Shown: positions 1 through 11,202 of the stretch, piece after piece | Layout of the letters: every line of letters starts with the position of its first letter | Position numbering within the stretch: position 1 is the stretch's first letter | From: Atrichornis clamosus | Lineage: Eukaryota > Chordata > Aves > Passeriformes > Menuridae | NCBI GenBank assembly: GCA_013400975.1 | Contig: WBMZ01011823.1 | Span: 132,809-196,808 of the forward strand | DNA length: 64,000 bases | Direction of reading: 5' to 3' | Notes under the pieces: model-generated | Told to the model about the DNA's origin: nothing | Databases searched by the model: none | The model's input: the letters and a program-made list of their open reading frames with translations, nothing else | Translations under genes and position numbers: made by a program

Positions 1-387
1 TTTATTATTTTAGCAGCTTTTTATTCCAGTCATGCCCATTGCTCAGAGTGGCATCAACCTGAAAGTGAGTGAGCCCGTGCAAAATTATCTTAACAAAAGT
101 GATCTCTCCTGGTGCTGTTTTTGTTTAGAGTGGTTGCTTCAGCTTCAAAAAAAAGCAGAGACATCCCAGTCAAGGTGGTGGCAGTGAACAAAATTGCTGT
201 CTTTGACCTTCTGCAGCAAGTTTAGTAACTAATCTGGAGAATAATGAACCGCAATTAATGAAATCTGCTCTCGTATTCAAGTGTGTTTCTCAGACAGCAC
301 ATAAAATAATTGAAAGAACTTCCTGCTCTCTAATTAGTTAGATTGAATTAATTTGGCATAATAGGATTCTTTATGTAACTCGCAGAA

Positions 388-449
388 CGGCTTCCGATGA
401 AGCTGTTTATGTACCTAAAAGATTGGGTTCTGATGAAGCTGTTTATATA
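388..449. repeat. Imperfect tandem duplication, period about 37 bp
   Basis: Two copies of about 25 bp share the core 'gatgaagctgtttat', at 388-413 and 425-449, with two or three differences and a 12-base spacer. The duplicated block is AT-rich, non-coding and not part of a CR1. Confidence 0.8.
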
Positions 450-1994
450 CTTTAAAGTTAGAAAATGCCTATTTTCCCCGTTTTCTGATGCCTTTAAATT
501 AATTGCCAGTAGTCTGTAAATAAAAAAAAAAACAACAAAACCCAACAATTTAAATCTTTTTCCATGGCTGAAATTGCTTTTTATTTTCACCAGCCTATTC
601 TTAAAAAAGCTGAGAACCGCAGAGTGCAAGATTTAGAGCTTTCTGACCCTTATTGCTGATGGGGAAAAGTTGAAAATCCCTGTGTAAAATACGTAGGGGG
701 ATGGAGAACCAGAGTTTCGTCTCTCTCTGCTTAATTATATTATGAAGGAATTGAAGCCCCTCTCTTTTATTAACATGCTGAGGTTTTCCTGGTGTGCACC
801 AAGCAGAATTCCTGTTCTTTCCCTTATGACCCCGTGGATCTCCAGGAACTGCCCGTGTAATTACATTTCAGGGCATCATTGGGTGCTGCCATTAAAAATG
901 TACATATTAAATTTCAGTATCTGGGTTTTGACATGGCTGTGGCAGAAGCAAATTCCTGTGGCCAGTTTGGTGAGTGGATTTTGGTCACCTTCCTATTCCA
1001 AGAATCTTGTTGGATGGTCAGATGTCTTTTTTTGTAAGTGTGTGGCTTAAGAGAGAAATCTTGAGTCACATATATTTTTTTAAATGATAATAAACTCTGA
1101 ATTTCCATCTAATTCATTTTTGTTTCATGGTGTAGACACATGGAGAGGGCAGCTGTCAGTTCTTTCCCTTCTACCTTCTGATGCAGACACAGAAATTAAT
1201 CTTAAAAACTAATGAAATGCAGTTAATGAAAGGCTTTCTAAATAGACAAAACCCCTTTTCTGGCAGTCCATTAAAAATAACAGTTTCATGGATGGGCCTG
1301 GTGCACAGTATAATTGCTAGAATTGACATTCCTTAATCAAATGTAAATAATGTGGCCTCAGAGAACCTTCTTTAACGTCTTGAAGGCTTTTTTTTCAGAG
1401 TTTCAAGGCAGAAATCATTTGGATGCTACAATCAGCAGAGCTCCACAGCTGAGCTCGTGTGTCCCCTTGTGACTCAGTTGTTGGTGTTTTGATTTCTTTC
1501 TGAGTCCATTTTTTGCTGTCATCCTCAAATACAAATAGTGTTTGATGAGAATGAGTATGGAAAACTGGCTTTGAAAGTTTCAAACTCAAACTTCTTTATG
1601 AACCAACTTAAAAAATGGGTATGAATTACTCTTTTAATCTGCCAGGACCTAGAAATGAAGTAATTTAGCTGCATGCAAAATGGTGTGGCTAATTTTGTAT
1701 AAATTATGCTAGAAATGGGGGATTCTAAAGTGTTATTACAGACTGAAATGTTCCACATGAGGAAGGTGGAATAAGAGGGGGTTGTTTGGGTTAATATTTA
1801 AATACAGAGTATATTTAGAGAAGGAAATGAACAAACACCAAAAACCCCAACAAATTAACTTGCACTGGATTTCAGATCTCCTTTTGGAAGGCAGTACATT
1901 TTATGTTTGAGTGATTAATGACTTTGCCCTCAATTTTAAAATAATTTTGAAGAGGCATATTTTTGTTGGGGGGGTACCTTTTAAAAAGTTATTC

Positions 1995-2010
1995 TTTTTT
2001 TTTTTTTTTT
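1995..2010. repeat. Poly(T) tract
   Basis: Sixteen consecutive T lie in intronic sequence. No retroposed body was recognised next to it, so this is a simple homopolymer, or the tail of an unrecognised minus-strand element. Confidence 0.8.
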
Positions 2011-2741
2011 GGCTATGTACTAGGGGATTTGGAATTCTTCGTGCATTTCTGTACTTGTCTTGTGAAAGTATTTTATTCTCAGTGCTCCAAAGTGATCTAA
2101 ATCACTGTTTAATGAAGCAGGTGTTACGCCCTGCTGCAGAAGTTCCCAGTAGCTGCTGTTAAATGGTGATGTGACCATAACACTGTCAGTGGGAGGGCCC
2201 TTGAGCTCAGTCACTCCTGTCCGGGGATGGGAAAGCAAAGGGAAGAGCAGTGGAAGTTTGGGATAATGCCCTGTTAGTATTATGTCAGCTGTAACCTTGG
2301 CTGAACCATTCCTGGAACTCACAGGGCAATTCTTGGCTGCACTGGCCTGATCTGTTCTCTTAAATGCCACTGAACTTTCTGCATATTGGGTGTTAATATT
2401 GAAGGATTTCCATCCAAGTGACATGAAATCAAAGGCTTTATACTGAACTCATCAGTCACCATTGCCAGAGGCATTTTACAAAGTGTTTAATGACATAGAA
2501 ATACCAAATGTGTTTTTCTGAGCTCTTTGAAGAGGTGGCCATTATATATGTGTAATATATGGAATGAAAAGATGTTCATTCAGGATTCATGTTGGTGCCT
2601 CTGTAAGTGGGGAGAGACACACAATTGCTTTTCATCCTCAGGCTCCCCAGCGTGGCAGGTTGGTCTCTCCTGGTCACCTCACAGGATGTGCAAAGTGACC
2701 TCTGATTGACCAGAAAATGTGCACTCTTAGAGATCAGAGAT

Positions 2742-3102
2742 TCACGGAATCACCACAGAATCACAGAATGGTCTGGGTTGGAAGAAACCTTAAAGCTCAT
2801 CCAGTGCCACCCCCTGCCATGGGCAGGGACACCTTCCACTATCCCAGGTTGCTCCAAGCCCCGTCCAGCCTGGCCTTGGACATCCCAGGGATGGGGCAGC
2901 CACAGCTGCTCAGGGCCACCTGTGCCAGGGCCTCAGCACCGTCACAGGGAACAGTTCCTTCCCAATATCCCTTTTCCAGTTTGAAGCCATTCCCCCTTGT
3001 CCTGTCCCTCCAGGCCCTTGTCCAAAGCCCCTCTCCAGCTCTCCTGGANCAGGCCCTTGAGCCCCTCTCCAGCTCTCCTGGAGCCCCTTTTAGGCACTGG
3101 AG
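2742..3102 (-). mobile_element. CR1 LINE 3' fragment
   Basis: In the printed strand this begins with the reverse complement of the CR1 3' end ('tcacagaatggtctgggttgg'-type), runs through 'gggcagggacaccttcc' and 'gttgctccaagccccgtcc', and ends near 'ccttttaggcactgg'. It is 5'-truncated, as most CR1 copies are. It contains a short internal duplication and the only ambiguous base in the window, at 3049. Confidence 0.93.
3011..3083. repeat. 34-39 bp tandem duplication with an ambiguous base
   Basis: The block starting 'caggcccttg' and ending 'cagctctcctgga' occurs at 3011-3049 and again at 3050-3083. The second copy lacks about 5 bases ('tccaa'). The N at 3049 sits at the junction, which suggests an assembly or polymorphism problem at a short tandem duplication inside the CR1. 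Confidence 0.85.
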
Positions 3103-4605
3103 GGACAGAATCCCCCCCGCCCTGCTGCCCATGCACATGATCATCCCAGCACAGTGGGGATTTCTGGGATGTGAGTGTACACACCTGGGTCACGTCCGTC
3201 TCCTTTAGATCCTCCTAAACTCGCTGCACAGAGCAGCAGCTCTTAAGGAAAGACCATCAAAGATGCTTTAAAGTGAATTGCTTTCATTTTCTCTCTTACT
3301 CAGGTGTTTTGTCTTCTTGGCTGAGGAAATTCTGCCAAAAACCCTCACTGTAAAAGGGTCGTGTTTTGCCAGTGGATGTGTTGATTTTAGCAGTCACTAT
3401 CCACAGGCGTTTAATGATAGCATTTGGGTCTGGATTCAGAAGTATTTTTCATCCAGTAATGTCTTCTCAGAGAGTCCAATACTCTGTTTTCAGTGTCCCT
3501 CCCTAACAAGGAATTTAACTGCATTTCATCCCACAGGCCTGGTTTGGTGCCCTTTCTGCCCCAGTGAGGTTGTTTCTGCCCATTTGCTTCTTGTCAACAC
3601 CAACATTGGGCAAGTGGCACTTCTCATAATTGCTTTTTTTCCTCCGTGTTTTTCTAAACTTTGCTTGGCAAAGTTGTTGTAGTTTGGAGATTTGTCATCC
3701 TTGCAGGAGGAGAACTTGATGAGGAGTGATTAAAGAGTAATGGTTTTCTTTCTTTTGCTGTGTGATACCAACTGGATTTTTAGATTTTTTGTGGATTTGC
3801 AGGCTGTAAGGGTGAAGATTTTGGAGAGAGAAAAAAACCCAAACAAACGCTTTCCTCTGTTTATTTGTTTTAAAGGAAGAAAAGGAAATCAAGGGAACTG
3901 AAATTCTTACTCCAATTCTGAGTGCTTATCTCTGGATAATAAAGCTGGACCTCAGAGCACATCCCGGGGGTGGCACATTTGAGAGAAAATGGGGCAAAAA
4001 AAGCAAGTTGTGTCCTGGTGCCAGTGTGAGATCCTGGAGTGGCTGTAGCTCTTGAGACCTGTCAGGTCACACACCGTCCTGTGGAAGCAACATGGACAGT
4101 GTTCTTCCTTTGCCCAGCCTTTTGAGATGCCAGGAATGCTGTAGCATTGGGCCGTGGAGATATTTAACCAGGATAATTTGGATTCAAGAGCCTTGGCTCC
4201 TCTCTGATGTTCAGCTGAAGGTTTAAAGTGCTGTGCCAGTGCCTGCCCAGGGATTAGCCCTAAAGCCTTGTGACTATGGATGTTTGTGACATTTAATATT
4301 TAATAGCACTCCCAAGATGCACCAACCCATGGCTCGAAGGTGGCTGAAGAGGAGAGAATGTGTTCTGCCAAGTATTCTGCTCTCTGTAATGCCCTGATAA
4401 AGCTCTATTAAACCTAAAATTTGCAGGGGTTTCTCCTAAGAAAGTTAATTTCTCTCCTCTCGGGTCTCCATTAAAGTGAAACACTTGGCTCTCACATTAA
4501 TCAAGTTATCCTGGTGTGTCTGAGTTACTTCTTAGGATGAGTCTGAGTCCTCAGTGCTCTCCTCTCTCTGGGCTTGGCCACAGTCAGTGCTGCAGTTGTT
4601 TTCAG

Positions 4606-4671
4606 GTTTATTCTCTTGTCTCAGAAGATTCCCACTTCCTCCCAAAGGAAGGTGAAGTCCTGGAGTACGAG
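4606..4671 (+). CDS. KIF13B: KIF13B candidate internal coding exon (66 nt, phase 0-0)
   Basis: A 66-nt open block is flanked by an acceptor ('gttgttttcag') and a donor ('gtgtgtgg'). It translates to 22 residues reading VYSLVSEDSHFLPKEG followed by EVLEYE. Both ends are in phase 0, so it joins in frame to the next candidate exon at 6177. The reading looks like the disordered KIF13B tail, but I cannot align it to a reference here. An alternative donor 20 bases earlier (after 4651) would break the frame with the 6177 exon. The exon that would precede it was not found in the window. Confidence 0.6.
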
Positions 4672-6176
4672 GTGTGTGGAAACCCCTGGATCACAAGCAA
4701 TAAAGCTGTGTTTGTTTTTAATCTTCATTGGTTTATTCTGACTCGGGTCTCCACCTGCTTCCTGGAGCCCCAGATCCCGTCCCGGTGAGGATCTCAAAAT
4801 GCTCATACCTTGTGTACCCAAAACAGAGCCAGTGTGAACCTCACTCCAGTGGTGAACTTTCATTTAGAAGTTTTAGCAACAAGCAAAAACCCCCTCCTCT
4901 GCAGCTTCCTTTTATTGAACTGGAACTTTAGTATCTTCAAAAAAATTTTCTGGATCCACTGTGACTCTGTTGGGGTTTTGTCCATCTTTTGTCTTTTTAT
5001 TTTTTACCTTGAACCACCTTGTTTTTTTAATGCCTGGGAATCTCTGTATAAATAATAGCTCTTCTTTTCTCCCATGTTTATTCCTCTTAGGGATAAGATT
5101 AGCCGTATTCCTGCTTTACTGTACTTAGAAGGGATGCAGGAGAAGACTCCTTACTCTTCAGCTGGAAGGTTTCAGTTCTTCAGGCAGATTCTTGAATTCT
5201 GGGAATCACTTTTCTGGGACTTGAGCACTGCCTGTGTATTTCTACAGAAGGAATTCTCAGGTTCTTTGGGGAAAAAAAGAATAAAAGCAGACTGCTCCCA
5301 AACTGTATAATGTGTGTCCCTTAAAGAGCTCTTTCTGAACCTGTGCTTGTAGTATGTTATTTAACAGAGCTAAAGAGATGTTCCTGCCTTTTTCTCCTCT
5401 CTCCTTCTCTTCATGCCTCCCTTTCCCAAGGGAATTGGTGGTCCCTTTCCCTCCTGTGTGACAGCCCAAGCTGACAGCGTAGCCTCGGGTTTATATCAAG
5501 TGTCAGAATGTGCTGCTCGGCTCTCAGGAGGGTGATTATTTCAAATCTTCAACATAAAAACCTGAATATGGAGCAAGTGAGGGACATTTATTGTCAATGC
5601 CTTCATGTCCAACCCTGTGCAGCAGGCACTGGGAATGCACTCTTGGAAAAGAGGATGCACGGACCTTGATTCTGCCTTCTTTTTTGAGTTAAAGCAAATA
5701 ATGCTCAAATCCAAACTGAATTAAGAGACTGGAGATGGAGAAAGAGTTTTGGAGATTGAATCACGGAATCATTTAGGTTGGAAAAGACCTTTAAGATCAT
5801 CAAGTCCAGCAATAACCCAGTACTACCCCCATGGTCAGCACTATGTCCTCAAGTGCCACATCCACATGGTGTTTGAACACTTCCAGGGATGGGGCAACCT
5901 GTGCCAGGTCACCAGCCTCAGAGGGAAGAATTTAATCCTAATTTCTAATCTAAATCTCTTTTAGCACAAAACTCTTTGCCCTGCCTGTGTAAAAAGTCTC
6001 TTTCCCTCTTTTTTTTTACAAACTCCACTTTAAGTACTGAAAGTCCAGTTGAGTTTTTCATGCTTTTGTGACAAAAGTTTGCTTATGATCCCGAACTTTC
6101 AAATATAAGCTCTAATGTTTGCCAGTTTGACAATATTTAATCCTTTCATTGTTTCTCTCTATTTTCCTTCCCCCAG
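4672..6176 (+). other. KIF13B: KIF13B intron
   Basis: This is non-coding sequence between two candidate exons. It contains one minus-strand CR1 fragment (5761-5955) and otherwise unique AT-rich DNA. The intron ends with a pyrimidine-rich acceptor ('ttttccttcccccag') at 6162-6176. Confidence 0.65.
5761..5955 (-). mobile_element. CR1 LINE 3' fragment (older subfamily)
   Basis: It starts 'tcacggaatcatttaggttgg' in the printed strand, followed by 'agacctttaagatcatcaag' and 'ccacatccacatgg'. This is the reverse complement of a CR1 3' end of the 'ttggactcaatgatc' type, different from the copy at 2742. The 5' part is missing. Confidence 0.9.
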
Positions 6177-6239
6177 GCTGTCCCACGAATTATGGTTCAG
6201 TCAGCCAGTATGGATGCCAGTGCTGCAAGGATAAAACAG
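6177..6239 (+). CDS. KIF13B: KIF13B internal coding exon (63 nt, phase 0-0)
   Basis: A strong acceptor (pyrimidine run then CAG at 6174-6176) and a consensus donor ('cag|gtgagc' at 6239/6240) bound 63 nt. The translation is 21 residues, AVPRIMVQSASMDASAARIK plus Q. It ends in phase 0 and joins directly to the exon at 7713, whose first codon is ATG (an internal Met, not a start). The length is a multiple of three, so the exon could be skipped without a frameshift. It belongs to the disordered tail between the kinesin stalk and CAP-Gly. Its identity as KIF13B rests on position, phase and splice sites. Confidence 0.8.
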
Positions 6240-7712
6240 GTGAGCACATCCCAGGATGTGATGCTACAGTTTTTATATTCACCTGCCAGAGATGGAAAAA
6301 GCATCAGCTACTTAAAACCTGTTGCACTTGTGCTGTTGCCTCACTGAGACAGTGAAATTCAGCGTGTGCTGCTGGGTTTTTCAGGTCCTGGTAAAATCTC
6401 CTCTCCTATTCCTGGTTACACTTTTATATTTGAAAGCATTAGCAGTTAATTAGCTGCAATTTTGCTGGTTTGCTGCTTTAAAGGGAAAATTTCTAGGCTG
6501 TGACAGTGTCTATGAGCAGCACGTGGCTGTTATTCCAAGTGTGGAGCTTAATTCTCCATTCTGCCACGATATTGGCACGGAAAAACGGCTCTTGCTAAGC
6601 TGGAGAGAAAATAGACCCTGTGATCTCCCACTTTCCAGCAGAACTTCAGTCTCCTGAGTAGCACATCAGCTGCCTCCCACGGTGCTTTTATTGTCTTAGA
6701 AAAGTGTGTGTTATCTGAAGGGAAAATCCAAAGAAAGAGCAGAGCTCCCGAATCCACGCAGACACCCCCCTCACCATCGGAAAGTGAATAATGTGTGTTT
6801 AATCTGCTGGAATACTTTTAAAAAGAAATGTTTAAACTTAACAATAGCAAACCTTTGGTTCTGAAATTCCTGTCATCCAGTCAAATCCTTCTTTCCTCAA
6901 ACGCCACTTACGCTTCCAGTGGAAAAGGCACTTGAGAATAAGCTGAAAATCCTGTAGTTTGGGACACTTAACCACTAGATGGGAGAAATCTTGAAATTGT
7001 GAATAGTAAACAAAAATGTTCACCTGAAACAGGATATGTTCAAATCTTCTGTCCTCCAGCCCCCTTTTTCCCCCCTTCCTATTAGCAGTCTCCTCCCTCC
7101 CTCCTTCCCAAAGAGATTTAGAGACATCCTAATCTTTTAGAGTACATGTGCTGGCAAAAGATATCGATCTATCAGATTTAGTAAACTTTACAGCCAAGAA
7201 ATACATCACTGAAATGGGCTGTTAATCTCATGAGGTGCAGTTAATTTCATACTCTGGAAGTGCGAGGTGCTGGCGGCATTGAGGTGGGAATGGCATTTGG
7301 AAACGGGGACATAAATGACAGTTTAGGTGGAGAGGAATGATTTATCCATCCAGCGAGTTAAGCCAAATAACTGTGAGAGACTTATGGATCACGGCTGGTT
7401 CCCATTCCATATAAATCCTGCTGTTCAAACAGCAAATGACCATTCCTGTAATATAAATAATTTTTCAGTAAATATTGGGGAGTGTATTTCTTGGGGTTGA
7501 CACTTTTCTTATTAATGGAAGAAATGAGCTGACAATCCTCCCAGGCTGGCAGGGCCAACCTGGGATCAGCTTCCATCTTTTGGAGATTGCAGCTACACAG
7601 GGATTTAGATAATCTGAAAGCCTTGGTGCTTCCCAGAGGTCTTGTATTTATGCTTTTAGCCCAGATGTTTTGTATAACAGAGCCCCACATTTCCTCTCCT
7701 CCTCCATTTCAG
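6240..7712 (+). other. KIF13B: KIF13B intron
   Basis: This is unique, mostly AT-rich sequence with no recognised repeat. A stretch at 7120-7370 is rich in TAAT/ATTA-like words and has no repeat signature, but I see no specific function. It ends in 'ctcctcctccatttcag', a good acceptor at 7712. Confidence 0.8.
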
Positions 7713-8718
7713 ATGAACCAACAGGAAGCAGGGAAGCAGCCACTGGAAACCACGGTGCAGACACCCGAGGGAGACAAGAGTCTGGAAAAGACACCCAAAG
7801 TGCCTTTGCAACAGCCCACGGGAGACACCCAGGCCCAGGACTCCCAGGAGGGACCTCCAAGTCCCCTGAGTGAAGCCTCCAGTGGGTATTTTTCCCACAG
7901 TGTCTCCACAGCCACCCTCTCGGAGGCTCTTGCGGCGGGAAGTGATGCTGTGGCTCAGCCAGGAGGTCAAATACCTGCAGTGAGTGACCTCCCAGCTCCT
8001 GCAGTGGCTCAGGGCCCTCCTGATGTACAGGGACACTCGGACAGGGCTTCTGAGAGCTGTCTGGGTACAAAGAGGGAGAATCCTCCCACCTTCAGCCTTC
8101 CAAGTGCTCCCCCAAGACCGAGGGACGGCCCCGAAGTGAACGGAAACGATGCTTTGAAAGCAAAGTCTTGCACTTCTCCTTGTCCCAGTGAGCAGGGAAG
8201 CGACGCCTCTGCAGCCACTGATGCAAAACCCTTTCTCTCTACCTCCACTCCAAAGGAGTCGTTATCCAAACAATCAGTGGAGTCAGCAGGACAAGCCAGG
8301 AAAAAGGAAGTGGCTTCTGGGGCTTCGGAACTGGGGTTTCCCAAAGCACAGGCTCACCCTGACCAGCCCAGCATTGCAGCTTCCCCTTTCAAAATCCAGA
8401 AAGTCAAGACATCGGAGCTGAAGTCCTTTACAAGCATGCTGGGATCAGATCCCACGTGTTCCCTGAGCACAGAAGAGCAGCAGGAAGGAGAAAGGAGCAC
8501 GTCCACCGCCCACGGACTGAACCACAACGGATCGGAGACAGCAGAGGAAAAACTGGAGGTGGTGTCTGACTCTGAAGATGCCAACGAAATTCCTGAGTGG
8601 CTGAAAGAGGGAGAATATGTCACAGTTGGCACGAATAAGACGGGCATTGTTAGATATGTCGGGCCCACAGACTTCCAGGAGGGAACGTGGGTTGGTGTCG
8701 AGCTGGATTTGCCTTCAG
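7713..8718 (+). CDS. KIF13B: KIF13B coding exon: disordered tail and first half of CAP-Gly
   Basis: This 1006-nt exon encodes 335 codons plus one base. The first 290 or so residues are low-complexity, rich in S, P, E, T and Q, and probably disordered. The last 45 or so begin the CAP-Gly domain (IPEWLKEGEYVTVGT... GIVRYVGPTDFQEGTWVGVE). CAP-Gly domains bind C-terminal EEY/F tails of alpha-tubulin and end-binding proteins (family knowledge). The reading frame is open upstream of 7713, but the acceptor at 7711-7712 and the phase match to the 6177 exon set the exon start. The donor at 8719 splits the Gly codon of the GKNDG signature (phase 1). If the intron were retained, translation would add about 20 residues and stop at 8783, losing half the domain. 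Confidence 0.97.
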
Positions 8719-8917
8719 GTAAAAGATCTCCTGGATCAGGTGGGAAGCAGCCGGCGTGCCCGAGCTGGCAGAGCTCATCCTAACACCTCCTTTTGGGGGG
8801 CTTATTACCCACTAGGGAGTTTATTACCCCTTACTTGAGGCATTTTGAAGAAGGAAATATAGAAGGTCTTTCTTCTCTGTTGTCACTTTTTTTCAAACCT
8901 GCTCTCACTTCCAGCCC

Positions 8918-8955
8918 CTTCAAGATCCCTTCCAACCCAAACCATTCTATGATTC
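8918..8955 (+). mobile_element. CR1 3' tip (very short)
   Basis: About 38 bases, 'caagatcccttccaaccc' followed by 'aaaccattctatgattc', are the extreme CR1 3' end in plus orientation. The body is absent. Confidence 0.8.
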
Positions 8956-9240
8956 ACTGTCCTGACTGTCCCTTTCCAGTAATTTCTTTGGCTTCTCGCG
9001 GTGGAAGGTAGGAATCAGGTTTGGCCAGTAACAGCTGCAGGAGACAGGCCTTGTGTCCACAGAATTCTCTTCTGGGCTTCTGCTCTGAGGATAAAGGTGT
9101 CCAAAGCACAACAGGAGTTGTGGCATTTGACTGAGCAGAGGGACATTTAAGCTAAATGAGTTGCAAAGTCTCTTAATAGGTATTAAGAGATAATAGGATT
9201 TTATTTTAAAATAAGCTTTGAAATTGCAAAATATGATTTC

Positions 9241-9300
9241 TGTGTGTGTGTGTGTGTGTGTGTATATAAAATGTATAAAAATTTATATACATACACACAC
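9241..9300. repeat. (TG)n microsatellite with inverted AT/CA arm
   Basis: (TG) from 9241 to 9263 is followed by 'atataaa', an 11-base spacer, then 'tttatatacatacacacac' at 9282-9300. The second arm is complementary to the end of the TG tract with one 4-base offset, so the segment can fold as a hairpin. Confidence 0.85.
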
Positions 9301-10999
9301 CCCTATAGATGTGAAAACCAGTGGGAAGTAATCATCCACTGACCACCAGGTAATTCAGATTTTCTTTTACCATCTCATTTGTCATCCCTATCTGACTCTG
9401 ACCTGTGGAATTCCAGAGTTTATGCTGCAATACATGATTTTTGGAAACCGGGGTGCAGTTCCTGGAGAGGCTGTTCCTGTTCCTGTGCTGTTGATGTGGG
9501 AATACAGTGTCTCCAGCACAAGAGGAAAGAAAGATGATGGCTGGGATTTGATCTCTGCTGGAGTCCCAGGATTCCTAACCCCTTTTGCTCTGCAGGTTCC
9601 TGTTTGCTTTCCTGGGATTTGTTTTCTCCAGGAGCAGGCAGGACTGGGGGAAGGCAGGGTGTGCCAGTGGAAAATCCAGGAGAGGCACAGTGACAGTGAG
9701 AGGATTTGGGTTACCCAGGGCACGTAAAGCTCCTTATTTCAATCCTTTTAGCCAAGCTGCAGCATTCCCAGGCTGTGTGGTGAACCAGCACATCCCAGGG
9801 TGCCCACGCTCCTCTCTGCTGCACGTTCCCTGGGACTGGAGCAGTTCACCCAGATGAACTGTCCAGGATCCAGAGCTCCCATGGAATGAGCAGTTATCTC
9901 CCCTGTGCACAGTGTGCTCATCAAAGTGGAACTGGGCAGTGTCTTTCCAGCTGGTTTCAGAAAACTCTCTGGAGTTTTCCATCCTGGAAAGCAAACTGGA
10001 GTTCTGATCCCTTTCAAAGCTGTGGTAGTTTCTCAGTCCTGAATTAAAAAAAAAATGTATATATTTACAAAGTACTTTGAATTTTGCAAGGTCACCTTCC
10101 CTGTCAGGCTGCTCCAGTGCTAATTCTGTTTGCACATCCCAGTAAGCATCAGCTTCCATGGAAAAGTCAGGAGATTTTTGGCCTGCTGAGGATTCAGCTG
10201 CTGATGTTACTGGAATTTCTTTTTTCCCCTTCTGTTTCCACAAGGATTAAGACCCTGATTCGTTGGAGCACAGTGGGCTTCTGGCACACCTGGAGCTTCA
10301 CTTGGGGAATATAGTCATGAAGTGGTGTCTTTGTCACACTGCAAACAGGGATAGAACTCCAAGTCCATAGAAATCCAAGTCCTGGCCACATGAGGCTACC
10401 TTGGACCCAACATGGTGATGATAGAAGGGAGAAGGAAACACCCCAGAAGCAAAGGAGGTGACTTTATGTCATTTAAAGAGCTCCTGGATCTTTCCGCTTT
10501 GCCTTTACAGATGGGAGCAGTCTCTGTCCCAATCCCTGAACAGTGATCCTGAGAATTTCAAATTAACTCTAAAAGGGGAAACAGAAAGATCTCAACAGCA
10601 TCAGCACAGAGAAATTATCCTTCCTATTCTGTGGAGGATTTATGACATGGAAAAAAGGGACGTTTCTCAACTTCAAACATAAGCTCAGAAAACCAAAAGC
10701 TATTTTAAATGTTTGTTTTTCCTTGCTTCCTGAACCTTTGCTAATGGAACAGATTATTTACCACTTTGGGGGAAAATAAAGAATTCCCTTGAATAGGAAG
10801 CAGAGAGGAAGAATAAGATGGAGTGTCCCATTCAGAGTCACTGTCTCCAAGCAGAGCCTTTGCTGAGGTTCAGCAGGGAAGTTTTATCTCCATGGTGTAT
10901 TTTTAGGGAACAGTCGCTTTCCCTCTCAGCACTTTTTCCTTGCCCCCGTCTCTGGGTGCAGTGGCACCATTTGCACGGAATAAAACCCATTTTGTAGGA

Positions 11000-11185
11000 A
11001 AAAATCCTTCCCTGTGAGGGTGGTGAGGCCCTGGCACAGGTTGCCCAGGGAAGCTGCACCATCCTTGGAAGTGTCCAAGGCCAGGTTGGACGGGGCTTGG
11101 AGCAACCTGGGATGGTGGAAGGTGTCGGGATTGGAACGGGATGACCTTTAAGGTCCCTCCCACCCCAGAGCAGTCTGTGATTCCC
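11000..11185 (+). mobile_element. CR1 LINE 3' fragment next to the last-exon acceptor
   Basis: It carries 'ccctgtgagggtggtgagg', 'ccaaggccaggttggacgg', 'gcttggagcaacctggg' and the 3' tip 'cagtctgtgattccctgg'. Its 3' end lies 17 bases upstream of the AG that begins the final KIF13B coding exon, so the element supplies sequence where the branch point would normally be. Confidence 0.93.
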
Positions 11186-11202
11186 TGGTTCTCTTGTCCC
11201 AG

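Larger units (their letters stand above)
1..4605 (+). other. KIF13B: KIF13B intronic sequence (partial intron)
   Basis: No convincing coding exon is visible here before the candidate exon at 4606. The sequence is AT-rich and holds a short imperfect duplication at 388-449, a 16-base T run at 1995-2010 and a CR1 copy at 2742-3102. The short open frames are those expected by chance. It is assigned to a KIF13B intron by inference, because KIF13B coding sequence lies downstream on the same strand and the exon upstream of 4606 was not found. Confidence 0.7.
8719..11202 (+). other. KIF13B: KIF13B last coding intron
   Basis: This 2.5-kb phase-1 intron splits the CAP-Gly domain. It contains a short CR1 3' tip (8918-8955), a TG/CA hairpin (9241-9300) and a larger CR1 (11000-11185) whose 3' end stops only 17 bases before the acceptor AG. 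The rest is unique non-coding sequence. Confidence 0.95.

Noticed and set aside
2641..2675. 17-nt microexon between 'ttcatcctcag' and 'gttggtctctcc'
   Set aside because: Splice-like words this short arise often by chance; the length is not a multiple of three and does not fit the phase of neighbouring exons.
2717..3208. 163-codon frame and its minus-strand counterparts
   Set aside because: They lie over a CR1 3' fragment; the same residues recur in every CR1 of this window.
7587..7712. ATG at 7587 as a start codon for a 398-residue protein
   Set aside because: The acceptor at 7711-7712 and the phase match to the 6177 exon show that this is an internal exon. The upstream 42 codons are intron.
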